A DNA stretch of 64,000 bases from Limnohabitans planktonicus II-D5 (GTDB lineage Bacteria > Pseudomonadota > Gammaproteobacteria > Burkholderiales > Burkholderiaceae_C), in NCBI RefSeq assembly GCF_001270065.2, contig NZ_LFYT02000021.1, positions 16,926-80,925 on the forward strand. The letters run 5' to 3'. Made by a program: the position numbers and the translations under genes. The number at the start of each line of letters is the position of its first letter. Within the stretch, counting starts at the first letter, position 1. This document shows positions 24,416-34,578 of the stretch, one piece after another. A model generated the notes under the pieces. That model did no database searches. It saw only the letters and a list, made by a program, of their open reading frames with translations, and was not told where the DNA came from.

Positions 24416-27400
24416 ATGAAATCACTACTCGACCTGTTCAAGCAGTTCACGCCCGATGACCACTTCGATGCGATCCGCATCGGCCTGGCATCGCCCGAAA
24501 AGATCCGTTCTTGGTCGTTCGGCGAAGTGAAAAAGCCGGAAACCATCAACTACCGTACCTTCAAGCCCGAGCGCGATGGTCTGTTTTGCGCCAAAATCTT
24601 TGGCCCCATCAAAGACTACGAATGCCTGTGCGGCAAGTACAAGCGCCTCAAGCACCGCGGTGTGATCTGCGAGAAGTGCGGCGTTGAAGTCACACAAACC
24701 AAAGTGCGTCGCGAGCGCATGGGTCACATTGACCTGGCCGCGCCTTGCGCCCACATCTGGTTCCTCAAGTCGCTGCCATCACGTCTGGGCCTGGTGCTCG
24801 ACATGACGTTGCGTGACATCGAGCGCGTGCTCTACTTTGAAGCCTATGTGGTGACCGACCCGGGCATGACGCCGCTGAAAAAATTCAGCATCATGTCTGA
24901 AGATGATTACGACGCCAAGGTCAAGGAATACGGCGACGAGTTCGTGGCCAAGATGGGTGCTGAAGGCATCAAGGAACTGCTCCAAGGCATCGACATCGAA
25001 AGCGAGATCGAACGCCTGCGTGGTGACTTGACGGGCTCCGAACTCAAGGTCAAGAAGAACTCCAAGCGCCTGAAAGTGCTGGAAGCCTTCAAGAAGTCGG
25101 GCATCAAGCCCGAGTGGATGGTGCTCGAAGTGCTGCCCGTGTTGCCACCGGACCTGCGTCCCTTGGTGCCGCTGGACGGCGGTCGTTTTGCAACATCCGA
25201 CCTGAACGACCTGTACCGCCGCGTCATCAACCGCAACAGCCGTCTGCGCCGTTTGCTGGAACTCAAAGCGCCAGAGATCATCGCCCGCAACGAAAAGCGC
25301 ATGCTTCAAGAGGCCGTGGACAGCTTGCTGGACAACGGACGTCGTGGCAAGGCTATGACCGGAGCCAACAAGCGCGCCCTCAAGTCGCTGGCCGACATGA
25401 TCAAAGGCAAGAGCGGTCGTTTCCGTCAGAACTTGCTGGGCAAGCGCGTGGATTACTCGGGTCGTTCCGTCATCACCGTGGGCCCAACCCTCAAGCTGCA
25501 CCAGTGCGGTTTGCCCAAGTTGATGGCCATTGAACTGTTCAAACCCTTCATCTTTGCGCGTCTCGAAGCCATGGGCATCGCGACCACCATCAAGGCTGCC
25601 AAGAAGGAAGTCGAAGCCGGTACACCGGTGGTGTGGGACATCTTGGAAGAGGTCATCAAAGAGCACCCCGTGATGCTCAACCGTGCGCCTACGCTGCACC
25701 GTTTGGGTATCCAGGCTTTTGAGCCCCTGCTGATCGAAGGCAAGGCCATTCAGCTGCACCCCCTGGTTTGCGCGGCCTTCAACGCCGACTTCGACGGTGA
25801 CCAAATGGCTGTGCACATTCCACTGTCGGTGGAAGCGCAGATGGAAGCGCGCACACTCATGCTGGCCTCCAACAACATCTTGTTCCCCGCGTCGGGTGAG
25901 CCCTCCATCGTCCCGTCGCAAGACGTGGTGCTGGGTTTGTACTACGCCACACGTGACCGCATCAACGCCAAGGGTGAAGGCTTGATCTTCTCCGACATCG
26001 GTGAAGTGCAGCGCGCTTTGGACGCCGGTGCCGTGGAGTTGTCCGCCAAGATCAATGTGCGTATGACCGAGTGGACCAAAGACAAAGTGACCGGTGAATT
26101 CACTTCATCCGTGTCCATGGTTGAAACAACCGTGGGACGTGCTTTGTTGTCCGAGATCCTTCCCAAGGGTCTGCCATTCAGTAACCTGAACAAGGCGCTG
26201 AAGAAGAAGGAAATCTCCAAGCTGATCAACACGTCTTTCCGCAAGTGCGGTCTGAAAGAGACTGTGGTGTTCGCCGACAAACTGCTGCAAAACGGTTTCC
26301 GTCTGGCCACACGCGCTGGTATCTCGATCGGTATTGACGACATGTTGGTGCCGCCTGAGAAGCCAGCCATCATTGAAGCGGCCGAGAAGGAAGTCAAAGA
26401 CATCGAGCAGCAATACGTTTCCGGTCTGGTGACCGCAGGCGAGCGCTACAACAAGGTCGTTGACATCTGGGGCAAGGCCGGTGACGTCGTCTCCAAAGTG
26501 ATGATGGACCAGCTGCGCAAAGAAAAAACCATTGACCGCCATGGCAATGAAGTCGATCAGGAATCGTTCAACTCGATTTACATGATGGCCGACTCCGGTG
26601 CCCGTGGTTCTGCGGCGCAGATTCGCCAGTTGGCCGGTATGCGTGGCCTGATGGCCAAGCCCGACGGCTCGATCATCGAGACCCCCATCACGGCCAACTT
26701 CCGTGAAGGTCTGAACGTGTTGCAGTACTTCATCTCGACACACGGCGCACGTAAAGGTTTGGCCGACACGGCTTTGAAGACCGCCAACTCGGGTTACCTG
26801 ACCCGCCGTCTGGTGGACGTGACTCAAGACCTGGTCGTGACCGAGCTCGATTGCGGCACCGCCGATGGCTCGCTGATGCGCGCCATCGTCGAAGGTGGTG
26901 AAGTGATCGAATCGCTGCGCGACCGCGTGTTGGGCCGCACGGTGGCCGAAGATGTCTTGCACCCTGAAAACCGGTCGGTGTTGGCTGGGTCCGGCGTCAT
27001 GCTCGACGAAGACTTGATCGACGAACTTGAAGCTGCGGGCGTTGACGAAGTCAAAGTGCGCACTGCCCTGACGTGTGCCACACGTTTTGGCTTGTGCGCC
27101 AAGTGCTATGGCCGCGACCTGGGCCGTGGCGGTTTGGTCAACAACGGCGAAGCCGTAGGCGTGATCGCGGCCCAGTCGATTGGTGAGCCTGGCACACAGC
27201 TGACCATGCGCACATTCCACATCGGTGGTGCGGCCTCGCGTGCAGCAGTGGCCTCCAGTGTGGAAGCCAAGTCCAACGGCACCATCGGCTTCAATGCCAC
27301 GATGCGTTACGTGACCAACTCCAAGGGTGAACTGGTGGTGATTGCGCGCTCCGGCGAGATCGTCATCACCGAACACGGCCGGGAGCGTGAGCGCCACAAA

Positions 27401-28630
27401 GTGCCTTATGGTGCGATCCTGTCCATCAAAGCTGACCAGACCATCAAGGCTGGCACCATCTTGGCCAACTGGGATCCGTTGACCCGTCCGATCATCACCG
27501 AATTTGCTGGCCAGGTGAAATTCGAAAACGTCGAAGAAGGCCTCACCGTGGCCAAACAGGTCGACGAAGTGACCGGTCTGTCCACCCTGGTGGTGATCGA
27601 TCCCAAGCGTCGTGGTGCGGCCAAAGTGGTGCGTCCACAGGTCAAACTGATCGACGCCGCGGGCAAGGAAGTCAAGATTCCCGGCACTGACCACTCGGTG
27701 ACGATTGGCTTCCAGATCGGCGCTTTGATTCAGGTGCGTGACGGCATGGATGTCGGTCCTGGCGAAGTGCTGGCGCGTATCCCTGTGGAAGGTCAAAAGA
27801 CCCGAGACATCACCGGCGGTCTGCCCCGCGTGGCTGAACTGTTCGAAGCCCGCTCGCCTAAGGATAAAGGCATGCTGGCCGAAATCACGGGTACCGTGTC
27901 CTTCGGCAAGGAAACCAAAGGCAAGGTCCGCTTGCAGATCACCGACCCTGAAGGCAAGGTCTGGGATGAACTGATCCCCAAAGAGAAGAACATCCTGGTG
28001 CACGAAGGCCAGGTGGTCAACAAGGGCGAGAGCATTGTGGACGGCCCCGCCGACCCACAAGACATCTTGCGTCTCTTGGGCATCGAAGAGCTGGCCCGTT
28101 ACATCGTCGACGAAGTGCAGGACGTGTACCGCCTGCAAGGCGTGAAGATCAACGACAAGCACATCGAAGTGATTGTTCGTCAGATGCTGCGCCGTGTGGT
28201 GGTGGAGAACTCTGGTGACTCCAACTACATCGCTGGTGAACAGGTGGAGCGCTCCGAAATGCTCAACACCAATGACGCCCTGCAAGCTGATGGCAAGATC
28301 CCTGCGACTTACAGCAACTTGTTGCTGGGTATCACCAAGGCGTCCTTGTCGACCGATTCGTTCATCTCGGCTGCTTCCTTCCAGGAGACGACCCGTGTGC
28401 TGACCGAAGCGGCCATCATGGGCAAGCGCGACGAGCTGCGTGGCCTGAAGGAAAACGTGATCGTCGGTCGCTTGATTCCTGCTGGAACCGGTTTGGCTTA
28501 TCACCAAGCGCGCAAAGTCAAGGATGCGATGGACGACGCCGAGCGCCGCGCCATTGCAGACGCTGAAGCTGCAGATTTGGCGGGTTCCTCGGTGCAAGAA
28601 GCTGTCTCGGATGCAGGCGAGTCTGCCTGA
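24416..28630 (+). CDS. rpoC: RNA polymerase subunit beta'
   Basis: A 1404-residue beta' subunit. The N-terminal zinc site is [19 protein letters not shown]; the catalytic NADFDGD lies at 456-462 with Mg2+-binding Asp458, Asp460 and Asp462; the second zinc region includes [17 protein letters not shown]. It is the last gene of the operon and is followed by a terminator, not by rpsL as in the common arrangement. Confidence 0.99.
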   Translation: MKSLLDLFKQFTPDDHFDAIRIGLASPEKIRSWSFGEVKKPETINYRTFKPERDGLFCAKIFGPIKDYECLCGKYKRLKHRGVICEKCGVEVTQTKVRRERMGHIDLAAPCAHIWFLKSLPSRLGLVLDMTLRDIERVLYFEAYVVTDPGMTPLKKFSIMSEDDYDAKVKEYGDEFVAKMGAEGIKELLQGIDIESEIERLRGDLTGSELKVKKNSKRLKVLEAFKKSGIKPEWMVLEVLPVLPPDLRPLVPLDGGRFATSDLNDLYRRVINRNSRLRRLLELKAPEIIARNEKRMLQEAVDSLLDNGRRGKAMTGANKRALKSLADMIKGKSGRFRQNLLGKRVDYSGRSVITVGPTLKLHQCGLPKLMAIELFKPFIFARLEAMGIATTIKAAKKEVEAGTPVVWDILEEVIKEHPVMLNRAPTLHRLGIQAFEPLLIEGKAIQLHPLVCAAFNADFDGDQMAVHIPLSVEAQMEARTLMLASNNILFPASGEPSIVPSQDVVLGLYYATRDRINAKGEGLIFSDIGEVQRALDAGAVELSAKINVRMTEWTKDKVTGEFTSSVSMVETTVGRALLSEILPKGLPFSNLNKALKKKEISKLINTSFRKCGLKETVVFADKLLQNGFRLATRAGISIGIDDMLVPPEKPAIIEAAEKEVKDIEQQYVSGLVTAGERYNKVVDIWGKAGDVVSKVMMDQLRKEKTIDRHGNEVDQESFNSIYMMADSGARGSAAQIRQLAGMRGLMAKPDGSIIETPITANFREGLNVLQYFISTHGARKGLADTALKTANSGYLTRRLVDVTQDLVVTELDCGTADGSLMRAIVEGGEVIESLRDRVLGRTVAEDVLHPENRSVLAGSGVMLDEDLIDELEAAGVDEVKVRTALTCATRFGLCAKCYGRDLGRGGLVNNGEAVGVIAAQSIGEPGTQLTMRTFHIGGAASRAAVASSVEAKSNGTIGFNATMRYVTNSKGELVVIARSGEIVITEHGRERERHKVPYGAILSIKADQTIKAGTILANWDPLTRPIITEFAGQVKFENVEEGLTVAKQVDEVTGLSTLVVIDPKRRGAAKVVRPQVKLIDAAGKEVKIPGTDHSVTIGFQIGALIQVRDGMDVGPGEVLARIPVEGQKTRDITGGLPRVAELFEARSPKDKGMLAEITGTVSFGKETKGKVRLQITDPEGKVWDELIPKEKNILVHEGQVVNKGESIVDGPADPQDILRLLGIEELARYIVDEVQDVYRLQGVKINDKHIEVIVRQMLRRVVVENSGDSNYIAGEQVERSEMLNTNDALQADGKIPATYSNLLLGITKASLSTDSFISAASFQETTRVLTEAAIMGKRDELRGLKENVIVGRLIPAGTGLAYHQARKVKDAMDDAERRAIADAEAADLAGSSVQEAVSDAGESA

Positions 28631-28665
28631 GCCATGACATCGCCGATCCGTCGGTGATCTTGATC

Positions 28666-28699
28666 AGCCCCTGTGCCGCTCGCGGACAGGGGCTGTTTT
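28666..28699 (+). terminator. Intrinsic terminator after rpoC
   Basis: AGCCCCTGT and ACAGGGGCT form a 9-bp GC-rich stem around an 11-base loop, followed by GTTTTGTT. It closes the rpoBC operon. Confidence 0.85.
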
Positions 28700-28727
28700 G
28701 TTGCAGATGCAAACTTGAGGAGCTGTG

Positions 28728-29270
28728 ATGGGTGCATTGGGTTTTGGCATGGTTCTGGCTGTGTTGGTGTTTTGGGCGGTGGGTGCGCACAACCGCTTGG
28801 TCCGTTTGCGCGGTGAAGTCGTGCGCCAATGGAGCAGTGTGGATGCCGTGTGGCTGCGACTACTCGTGCGCCTGCAAGGCGGTTTGGCTGCCCGTCAGGT
28901 CTTGGCCAGTGATGGTGAAACGCAAGACTTGCAACAGATTCAAACCATCTGTGATGATTTGCTGGAGGCGCTGACGCAAGCCAGGCTGCAGCCCCTCGAT
29001 GAAGACAGTCAAAAGCAAGTGGTCTCCCAACACCTGAAACTGGTGGCGGCAATACGGCTGATGCAGCAGACGGTTCAGGAGTCGATTCGCCCAGATTTGG
29101 ACATTGCCCTGAACCGCATGCGCCAGACTTTGCCAGCGGCCTTGATTCCCTACCATGTGGCTGTCTTGGCCTACAACGAGGCCTTGTCGATGCGACCTGC
29201 ATCATGGCTGGGCAAGCGTTTGAAATTCAAGCCCGCCATTCGGATGGACTTGTCTTTGTCGGCGAGCTGA
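28728..29270 (+). CDS. LemA family protein
   Basis: A 180-residue protein with one N-terminal membrane helix followed by a helical domain. HNRLVRLRGEVVRQWSSVDAVWLRLL and the C-terminal AVLAYNEALSMRPASWLGKRLKFKPA correspond to the LemA pattern, in which a short N-terminus is followed by a membrane helix and three or four long helices. Function is unknown. The ATG at 28728 has GAGGAG five bases upstream. It lies between rpoC and rsmB. Confidence 0.68.
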   Translation: MGALGFGMVLAVLVFWAVGAHNRLVRLRGEVVRQWSSVDAVWLRLLVRLQGGLAARQVLASDGETQDLQQIQTICDDLLEALTQARLQPLDEDSQKQVVSQHLKLVAAIRLMQQTVQESIRPDLDIALNRMRQTLPAALIPYHVAVLAYNEALSMRPASWLGKRLKFKPAIRMDLSLSAS

Positions 29271-29280
29271 AGCGCATTGC

Positions 29281-30639
29281 ATGAAAACCTTCAACACACA
29301 AGCTGAGCCGCGAGGATCAGCCCTTGCATCCGAGCCCCTTTGGCGTCTGCTGCAAGCCACAGCTTCAGCTGTACAGGCCGTGCGCGCAGGCCGATCCTTG
29401 ACCGCTCAACTGCAATCTGTACCGCATGCTTTACGCCCAGGGGTTCAGTCCTTGAGCTTTCATGCCTTACGCCAGCTCGGACGGGCTACAGCCTTGCGCG
29501 AGTTGCTGGCCAGCAAAGCACCTCCGCCCGCAGCCGATGCGCTGTTGTGTACGGCCTTGGCCTTGTGCTGGGACGAGTCGCAAGCACCTTATCCGGTGCA
29601 TACACTGGTCAATCAGGTGGTTCAAGCCGCTCGCCAGCAACGCAGCACTCAGGGACAAAGCGGCTTCATCAATGCCTGCCTGCGTCGATTCTTGCGCGAG
29701 CGACAGGCCCTGGTGGATCAGACGTCTGGCAACCCGCAGGCGCAGTGGAATCACCCCTTGTGGTGGATCGAGCGGCTGCAGGCGGACCACCCCGAGCACT
29801 GGCAGGCACTGCTGAGGATGGCGCAAACACCGGCACCCATGACCTTGCGTGTCAACCGACAACACCACAACGTGCGGGACTACCAAGATGCGCTGGCTGC
29901 TCAAGGCTTGGCATCCACACCGGTGGGGCCGGATGGTTTGCAATTGGACAAAGCCGTGCCCGTCCATCAATTGCCGGGCTTTGAACAAGGACATGCATCG
30001 GTGCAAGATGCAGCAGCGCAAGTCGCTGCACCCTTGATGTTGCAGGATTGGAACAGTCAGCACCCCTGGCGCGTATTGGATGCCTGTGCTGCACCGGGGG
30101 GCAAAACAGGACATCTGCTGGAAATCTGTCCACAGGCCCAGGTCCTGGCGCTGGACGTCGATGAAGATCGCTGTGCCCGAATCCATGAAAATTTGGAAAG
30201 GCTGGGGGTCAAGGCACAAGTGCGTGCTGCCGATGCCAGCATGCCCGAGACCTGGTGGGATGGGCTGGCTTTTGATGCCATCTTGCTCGATGCACCGTGC
30301 ACTGCGTCGGGCATCGTGCGCAGACATCCCGATGTGCGCTGGTTAAGGCGTCCGACAGACAGTGCCCAGTTGGCAAAGGTACAGGCCCACTTATTGGAGA
30401 CACTTTGGCCACTATTGAAGGTTGGAGGGCGCCTCTTGTATTGCACCTGCTCGGTTTTCAAGCTGGAAGGCGATGATGTCATGCAAGCGTTTCTCCAACG
30501 CAACACTGACGCCGTATTGCTACCCTCTGCGGGACATTTGATACCGGGAAATGCGCCAAGTGGACTGCCAGTCGTGGACAATCACTTGGGTGAACACGAT
30601 GGGTTTTATTACGCACTGCTTGAAAAGCGCCAGGATTGA
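29281..30639 (+). CDS. rsmB: 16S rRNA (cytosine-967-C5)-methyltransferase
   Basis: A 452-residue RsmB (Fmu/Sun). An N-terminal NusB-like helical domain precedes the SAM-binding Rossmann domain, with DACAAPGGKTGHL as motif I. Two catalytic cysteines are present: Cys340 in LDAPCTASG and Cys390 in YCTCSV, corresponding to E. coli Cys325 and Cys375. It methylates C967 of 16S rRNA. The start of the DUF4390 gene lies inside its 3' end. Confidence 0.94.
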   Translation: MKTFNTQAEPRGSALASEPLWRLLQATASAVQAVRAGRSLTAQLQSVPHALRPGVQSLSFHALRQLGRATALRELLASKAPPPAADALLCTALALCWDESQAPYPVHTLVNQVVQAARQQRSTQGQSGFINACLRRFLRERQALVDQTSGNPQAQWNHPLWWIERLQADHPEHWQALLRMAQTPAPMTLRVNRQHHNVRDYQDALAAQGLASTPVGPDGLQLDKAVPVHQLPGFEQGHASVQDAAAQVAAPLMLQDWNSQHPWRVLDACAAPGGKTGHLLEICPQAQVLALDVDEDRCARIHENLERLGVKAQVRAADASMPETWWDGLAFDAILLDAPCTASGIVRRHPDVRWLRRPTDSAQLAKVQAHLLETLWPLLKVGGRLLYCTCSVFKLEGDDVMQAFLQRNTDAVLLPSAGHLIPGNAPSGLPVVDNHLGEHDGFYYALLEKRQD

Positions 30640-31237
30640 TCTGGGGCGCTGTCGCCTTTGGGTATTGGGCGTGCTTTGCTTGTTGGCGGTGTGCAAAGTG
30701 GGCGCGCAATCATCAGTGGCCGAGTTGACAGAACTGCGCATGGACCGCCAAGACAGTGCGCTGGTTCTGAATGCGCAACTCAAACTGGAATTGGGCCCCG
30801 CCGTGGAGGACGCCTTGGTCAAGGGTCTGGCGGTGCACTTTGTGGCCGATGCCGAACTCATGCGGGACCGTTGGTACTGGTATGACCGCAAGCTGGGCGG
30901 AGTCAGTCGTTATTACCGTTTGGCCTTTCAGCCCTTGACGCGGCGTTGGCGCTTGAACGTGTCGAGTGAACCCATCTCCAACTCGGGTCTATCAAGCACC
31001 ATCTCGCAAAATTTCGAAACACTCTCAGAGGCCTTGGGGGTAATCCGTCGGCAATCGGGCTGGAAAGTGGCCAACGCTTCCGACTTGGACGCGGACGGTC
31101 ATCAATACTTGCTCTACCGTTTCAAGCTCGATTTTTCCCAGTTGCCCAGACCTTTTCAAATTGCTGCCGGAAATCAAGCGGACTGGAATTTGGTGATCAG
31201 CCGCAGCTTGCGATTGAGTGCCGATATGGTGCGTTGA
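30599..31237 (+). CDS. DUF4390 domain-containing secreted or periplasmic protein
   Basis: About 212 residues, beginning within rsmB with a 41-base overlap if the ATG at 30599 is used. CRLWVLGVLCLLAVCKVGA forms a signal peptide or anchor. The body has ALVLNAQLKLELGPAVEDAL, YYRLAFQPLTRRWRLNVSSEP and the C-terminal WNLVISRSLRLSADMVR, the DUF4390 pattern. In many Burkholderiales this gene sits between rsmB and ntrY-like kinases, as here. Function is unknown; the start is uncertain. Confidence 0.8.
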   Translation: MGFITHCLKSARIDLGRCRLWVLGVLCLLAVCKVGAQSSVAELTELRMDRQDSALVLNAQLKLELGPAVEDALVKGLAVHFVADAELMRDRWYWYDRKLGGVSRYYRLAFQPLTRRWRLNVSSEPISNSGLSSTISQNFETLSEALGVIRRQSGWKVANASDLDADGHQYLLYRFKLDFSQLPRPFQIAAGNQADWNLVISRSLRLSADMVR

Positions 31238-31238
31238 C

Positions 31239-33536
31239 ATGGCCTTGTTTGCGAATTTACCCAGTCGGCAAAATTTGTGGGCGACAAAAACCAGCAGATG
31301 GCTGGTGACCCTCGGTGCTGTGGCCATGGTGGTGATTGGCTTGGGCCTGCTGGTGTTGCTCACGCAGGCCACCGGTCACCTTGGTCGCTACAACCAAAAC
31401 TACGAATGGCTGGTGCTGGTCAACCGCATCGTCGCTGGCGGATTGTTACTGACCATATTGTGGGGGTTTGTGCGATTGATCCTGCGTTGGCGCAGTGGTC
31501 AATTCGGCGCCAAATTGCTTCTCAAGTTGGCGGCCATCTTTGCTTTGGTGGGCGTGGTGCCCGGGGTGTTGATTTATGTTGTGTCCTACCAGTTTGTTTC
31601 GCGCTCCATCGAGAGTTGGTTTGATGTCAAAGTAGAAGCAGCACTTGTCGGAGGTCTCAACCTGGGGCGAGCCACGCTGGACACCTTGAGCAACGATTTG
31701 GGCAAGCAAACACGCGCCGCCGCATCGCAACTGGCGGATGTGATGGACACCAATGTCGGCATGAGTTTGGACAAATTGCAAGAACAAAATGGCTATAGCG
31801 ATGTGGTGCTCTGGAACGTCAATGGAAAACTGGTGGCCAGTGCAGGCCAATCGAGGTTTCAGATCCGCCCCGAGCGGCCTCCTGTATCGATGATCAAAGA
31901 AGCCCGCCAAAAGGGCGCGGCCGAATGGATAGAAGGGCTTGACGAGTCAAGCTCAGGCGCGGACAAAGGCCGCATCAAGGTCCTGGTACTGGTGCCGCAA
32001 TCGGGCATGGCCTTTGACGAAGACCGAAAACTTCTGCAAATCACCCAAGACCTGCCGACCGCGCTGGTCAACAACGCGCTAGAAGTTCAATCTGCCTACC
32101 GTGAATACCAAGAGCGGGCCCTGGCCCGTGAAGGGTTGCGGCGCATGTACATCGGAACCTTGACGCTGAGCTTGTTTCTGGCCGTTCTGGGGGCCATTTT
32201 GTTGGCCGTGTTGCTGGGCAATCAATTGGCCCGGCCACTGCTGTTGCTGGCACACGGCATGCGGCAGGTGGCGGCGGGTGATTTGACCCCCAAAATGGCG
32301 CTGCAAGGAAAGGATGAGTTGGGGGGGCTTACACGCTCGTTCGCTGACATGACCCAGCAGTTGTCGGACGCCCGGGCCAGTGTGGAGCGCAGCCTTGAGG
32401 CACTGGATTCAGCACGCGGCAATTTGCAAACGATTTTGGACAACCTCACCTCGGGCGTGATGGTGCTCGATGCGCATGGCATCATTTTGTCTGCCAACCC
32501 GGGCGCAACGCGCATTTTGCGGGTGCCTGTGGCGGCCCATGAAGGCCTGAGCTTGCTGAATTTGCCGACGCTGGAGAACTTTGCCAAAGGCGTGGCCGAA
32601 CAATTTACGCTGTTGCGCTCAGACAAAGACGCTCATGAGCTCGACCATTGGCAAAAGTCATTTGAAATTCATGCCACGGGACAGGGCTTGACCGAAAGCT
32701 GTGTCACCTTGTTGGCCCGAGGCGCTGTCTTGCCTGACGGCATGCGTTTATTGGTGTTCGATGACATATCTGAAATCGTATCTGCAGAACGCTCGCAAGC
32801 CTGGGGTGAAGTCGCACGGCGACTGGCCCACGAAATCAAAAATCCGTTGACGCCGATTCAGCTATCGGCCGAAAGACTGCAGCGCAAATTGATCGGCAAA
32901 CTGGCTGCACAAGACGATGCCTTGCTGACCAAGTCCGTGAAAACCATCGTCGATCAGGTCGATGCCATGAAACGTCTGGTCAATGAATTTCGCGACTACG
33001 CAAGGCTGCCCTCAGCAGAACTCAAGTCCGTGCAGCTCAATACGCTCATTGGCGATCTCATGGTTTTGTATGCCAGCGAACCCAGCGATCAAGTGCACAG
33101 GGCACCAGTGAGCGTCGAGTTGGACCCGGCTTGCCCCCCGATACAAGGTGATGTGCAGCAATTGAGGCAGGTGATCCATAACCTGCTGCAAAACGGTCAG
33201 GACGCCTGCGAAAGCCGTGGACACGCCTTACACAACGCCCGTGTATTGGTGCGCACAGAATGGAGTGCCTTGCGCCAACGGGTGCGCCTGAGCGTGACAG
33301 ACACAGGACCAGGATTTGAGCCCAACATCCTCAAGCGAGCCTTTGAGCCCTACGTCACCACCAAAGCCAAAGGCACAGGCTTGGGCCTGGCGGTGGTCAA
33401 AAAAATTGCCGACGAACACGGTGCGCGCATCGAACTGAGCAACGTCATTGAAGGCGGTGAAATCAAAGGTGCACAAGTATCGCTATCATTCGCACTGGTC
33501 GCTAAACAGGGCTCACTGAACCAGCCCTCTTCATGA
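31239..33536 (+). CDS. ntrY: NtrY-like sensor histidine kinase
   Basis: A 765-residue membrane kinase. Two or three N-terminal helices and a periplasmic/extracellular domain precede a further helix (TLSLFLAVLGAILLAVLLG), a HAMP domain, a PAS domain, then HisKA with phospho-acceptor His531 in RRLAHEIKNPLTP and an HATPase domain (VIHNLLQNGQDACE, DTGPGFEP, GTGLGLAVVKK). NtrY/NtrX pairs respond to nitrogen or redox state in other proteobacteria. It starts one base after the DUF4390 stop codon and feeds the response regulator gene 20 bases downstream. Confidence 0.9.
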   Translation: MALFANLPSRQNLWATKTSRWLVTLGAVAMVVIGLGLLVLLTQATGHLGRYNQNYEWLVLVNRIVAGGLLLTILWGFVRLILRWRSGQFGAKLLLKLAAIFALVGVVPGVLIYVVSYQFVSRSIESWFDVKVEAALVGGLNLGRATLDTLSNDLGKQTRAAASQLADVMDTNVGMSLDKLQEQNGYSDVVLWNVNGKLVASAGQSRFQIRPERPPVSMIKEARQKGAAEWIEGLDESSSGADKGRIKVLVLVPQSGMAFDEDRKLLQITQDLPTALVNNALEVQSAYREYQERALAREGLRRMYIGTLTLSLFLAVLGAILLAVLLGNQLARPLLLLAHGMRQVAAGDLTPKMALQGKDELGGLTRSFADMTQQLSDARASVERSLEALDSARGNLQTILDNLTSGVMVLDAHGIILSANPGATRILRVPVAAHEGLSLLNLPTLENFAKGVAEQFTLLRSDKDAHELDHWQKSFEIHATGQGLTESCVTLLARGAVLPDGMRLLVFDDISEIVSAERSQAWGEVARRLAHEIKNPLTPIQLSAERLQRKLIGKLAAQDDALLTKSVKTIVDQVDAMKRLVNEFRDYARLPSAELKSVQLNTLIGDLMVLYASEPSDQVHRAPVSVELDPACPPIQGDVQQLRQVIHNLLQNGQDACESRGHALHNARVLVRTEWSALRQRVRLSVTDTGPGFEPNILKRAFEPYVTTKAKGTGLGLAVVKKIADEHGARIELSNVIEGGEIKGAQVSLSFALVAKQGSLNQPSS

Positions 33537-33556
33537 ACTGAGACAAGACGGTCAAT

Positions 33557-34216
33557 ATGGCAAATATTTTGGTGGTGGACGATGAGCTGGGCATACGTGA
33601 CCTGCTGTCTGAAATCCTGTTCGATGAAGGGCATCAGGTTGAACTGGCCGAGAATGCCGCACAAGCGCGCGATATACGCCAGCGCATGCGTCCTGACCTG
33701 GTGTTGCTGGACATCTGGATGCCAGACACCGATGGCGTCAGTTTGCTCAAAGAGTGGGCCTCATCGGGCCTGCTGACCATGCCCGTCATCATGATGAGTG
33801 GTCATGCCACGATTGATACCGCTGTTGATGCCGTCAAGATCGGCGCACAGGCATTTCTCGAAAAACCCATCACCCTGCAAAAATTGCTCAAAGCGGTTGA
33901 GCAAGGTTTGGCGCGTGAGCAAGTTCGCCAAATTGCCACCACCGTTAATTTACAGCCCACAGCTTTGTACGTGCCGCCCCCCGCAGCAAGCGCAGAGGAA
34001 AATTTGGGTCCTCAAGAGCGACAGCTTTTCGATCTGGACTGCCCATTGCGTGAGGCACGCGACGCTTTCGAGCGGGCGTATTTTGAATATCACTTGACGC
34101 ATGAAGGCGGCTCCATGACCAAGGTGGCTGAGAAAACCGGCTTGGAACGTACACACCTTTACCGCAAGCTCAAGCAACTGGGCATTGATTTGTCACGTAG
34201 CAAACGCATCGCTTGA
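33557..34216 (+). CDS. NtrX-like response regulator lacking an AAA+ domain
   Basis: A 219-residue regulator. The receiver domain has Asp52 in LVLLDIWMPDTDG and Lys103 in FLEKPITL. The C-terminus (LREARDAFERAYFEYHL, then SMTKVAEKTGLERTHLYRKLKQLGIDL) is a Fis-type helix-turn-helix as in NtrX. The central sigma-54-interacting AAA+ domain of about 240 residues found in full-length NtrX is absent; the linker is short and Pro/Ala-rich. It is therefore a DNA-binding regulator that cannot activate sigma-54 directly. It pairs with the upstream kinase. Confidence 0.88.
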   Translation: MANILVVDDELGIRDLLSEILFDEGHQVELAENAAQARDIRQRMRPDLVLLDIWMPDTDGVSLLKEWASSGLLTMPVIMMSGHATIDTAVDAVKIGAQAFLEKPITLQKLLKAVEQGLAREQVRQIATTVNLQPTALYVPPPAASAEENLGPQERQLFDLDCPLREARDAFERAYFEYHLTHEGGSMTKVAEKTGLERTHLYRKLKQLGIDLSRSKRIA

Positions 34217-34233
34217 AACTTGTCTGAAAATTC

Positions 34234-34261
34234 TGGACCCCTGTTTTTACTCTGCTATAAT
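34234..34261 (+). promoter_or_regulatory. Promoter of tRNA-Phe
   Basis: A perfect TATAAT at 34256-34261 ends 10 bases before the tRNA. TGGACC at 34234-34239 is an acceptable -35 with a 16-base spacer. Confidence 0.65.
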
Positions 34262-34271
34262 TCAAGGCTCA

Positions 34272-34347
34272 GGCCCGGTAGCTCAGTTGGTAGAGCAGCG
34301 GATTGAAAATCCGCGTGTCGATGGTTCGATTCCGTCCCAGGCCACCA
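34272..34347 (+). tRNA. pheT-like tRNA: tRNA-Phe (anticodon GAA)
   Basis: A 76-base tRNA starting GGCCCGGTAGCTC, with the anticodon loop TTGAAAA (GAA), a GATGG/CGTCC-type T stem, and an encoded CCA. The acceptor stem has one C5-A68 mismatch (GGCCCGG against CCAGGCC). An intrinsic terminator follows at once. Confidence 0.96.
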
Positions 34348-34355
34348 AACAAAAA

Positions 34356-34387
34356 GCCGCAGCTTCGCAAGAAGTTGCGGCTTTTTT
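34356..34387 (+). terminator. Intrinsic terminator after tRNA-Phe
   Basis: An 11-pair stem (GCCGCAGCTTC with GAAGTTGCGGC, one GU pair) closes a GCAA tetraloop and is followed by six Ts. AAAAA before the stem makes it partly bidirectional. Confidence 0.92.
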
Positions 34388-34441
34388 CTTGGCTTGAGCA
34401 GGGCATCATTTCCACGCCATGAGCTGAACCAATGGTATAAA

Positions 34442-34457
34442 TTGTCAGTAATGACAA
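34442..34457 (+). promoter_or_regulatory. Palindromic operator candidate upstream of the FimV-like gene
   Basis: TTGTCA-GTAA-TGACAA is a perfect 6+6 palindrome just after a TATAAA (34436-34441). Almost the same sequence, with the same flanking ACATCAA, occurs upstream of the degenerate activator at 37076-37091. Two independent copies next to related genes suggest a shared regulator site. Confidence 0.5.
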
Positions 34458-34578
34458 ATACATCAATGGTTGATAGCTTGGTATTTTCGGAAATTGCACT
34501 GTGTGCGCTCACAAAACGTGGGGGTGTGCGGTGTTGCTGAGCGTGCGCGTCTGTCTGCGTGAAATTGCGGCAAGGCAA

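Noticed and set aside
26105..28597. Long 830-residue open frame on the reverse strand of rpoC
   Set aside because: A shadow of rpoC codon usage; no recognisable domain, and rpoC is unambiguous on the other strand.
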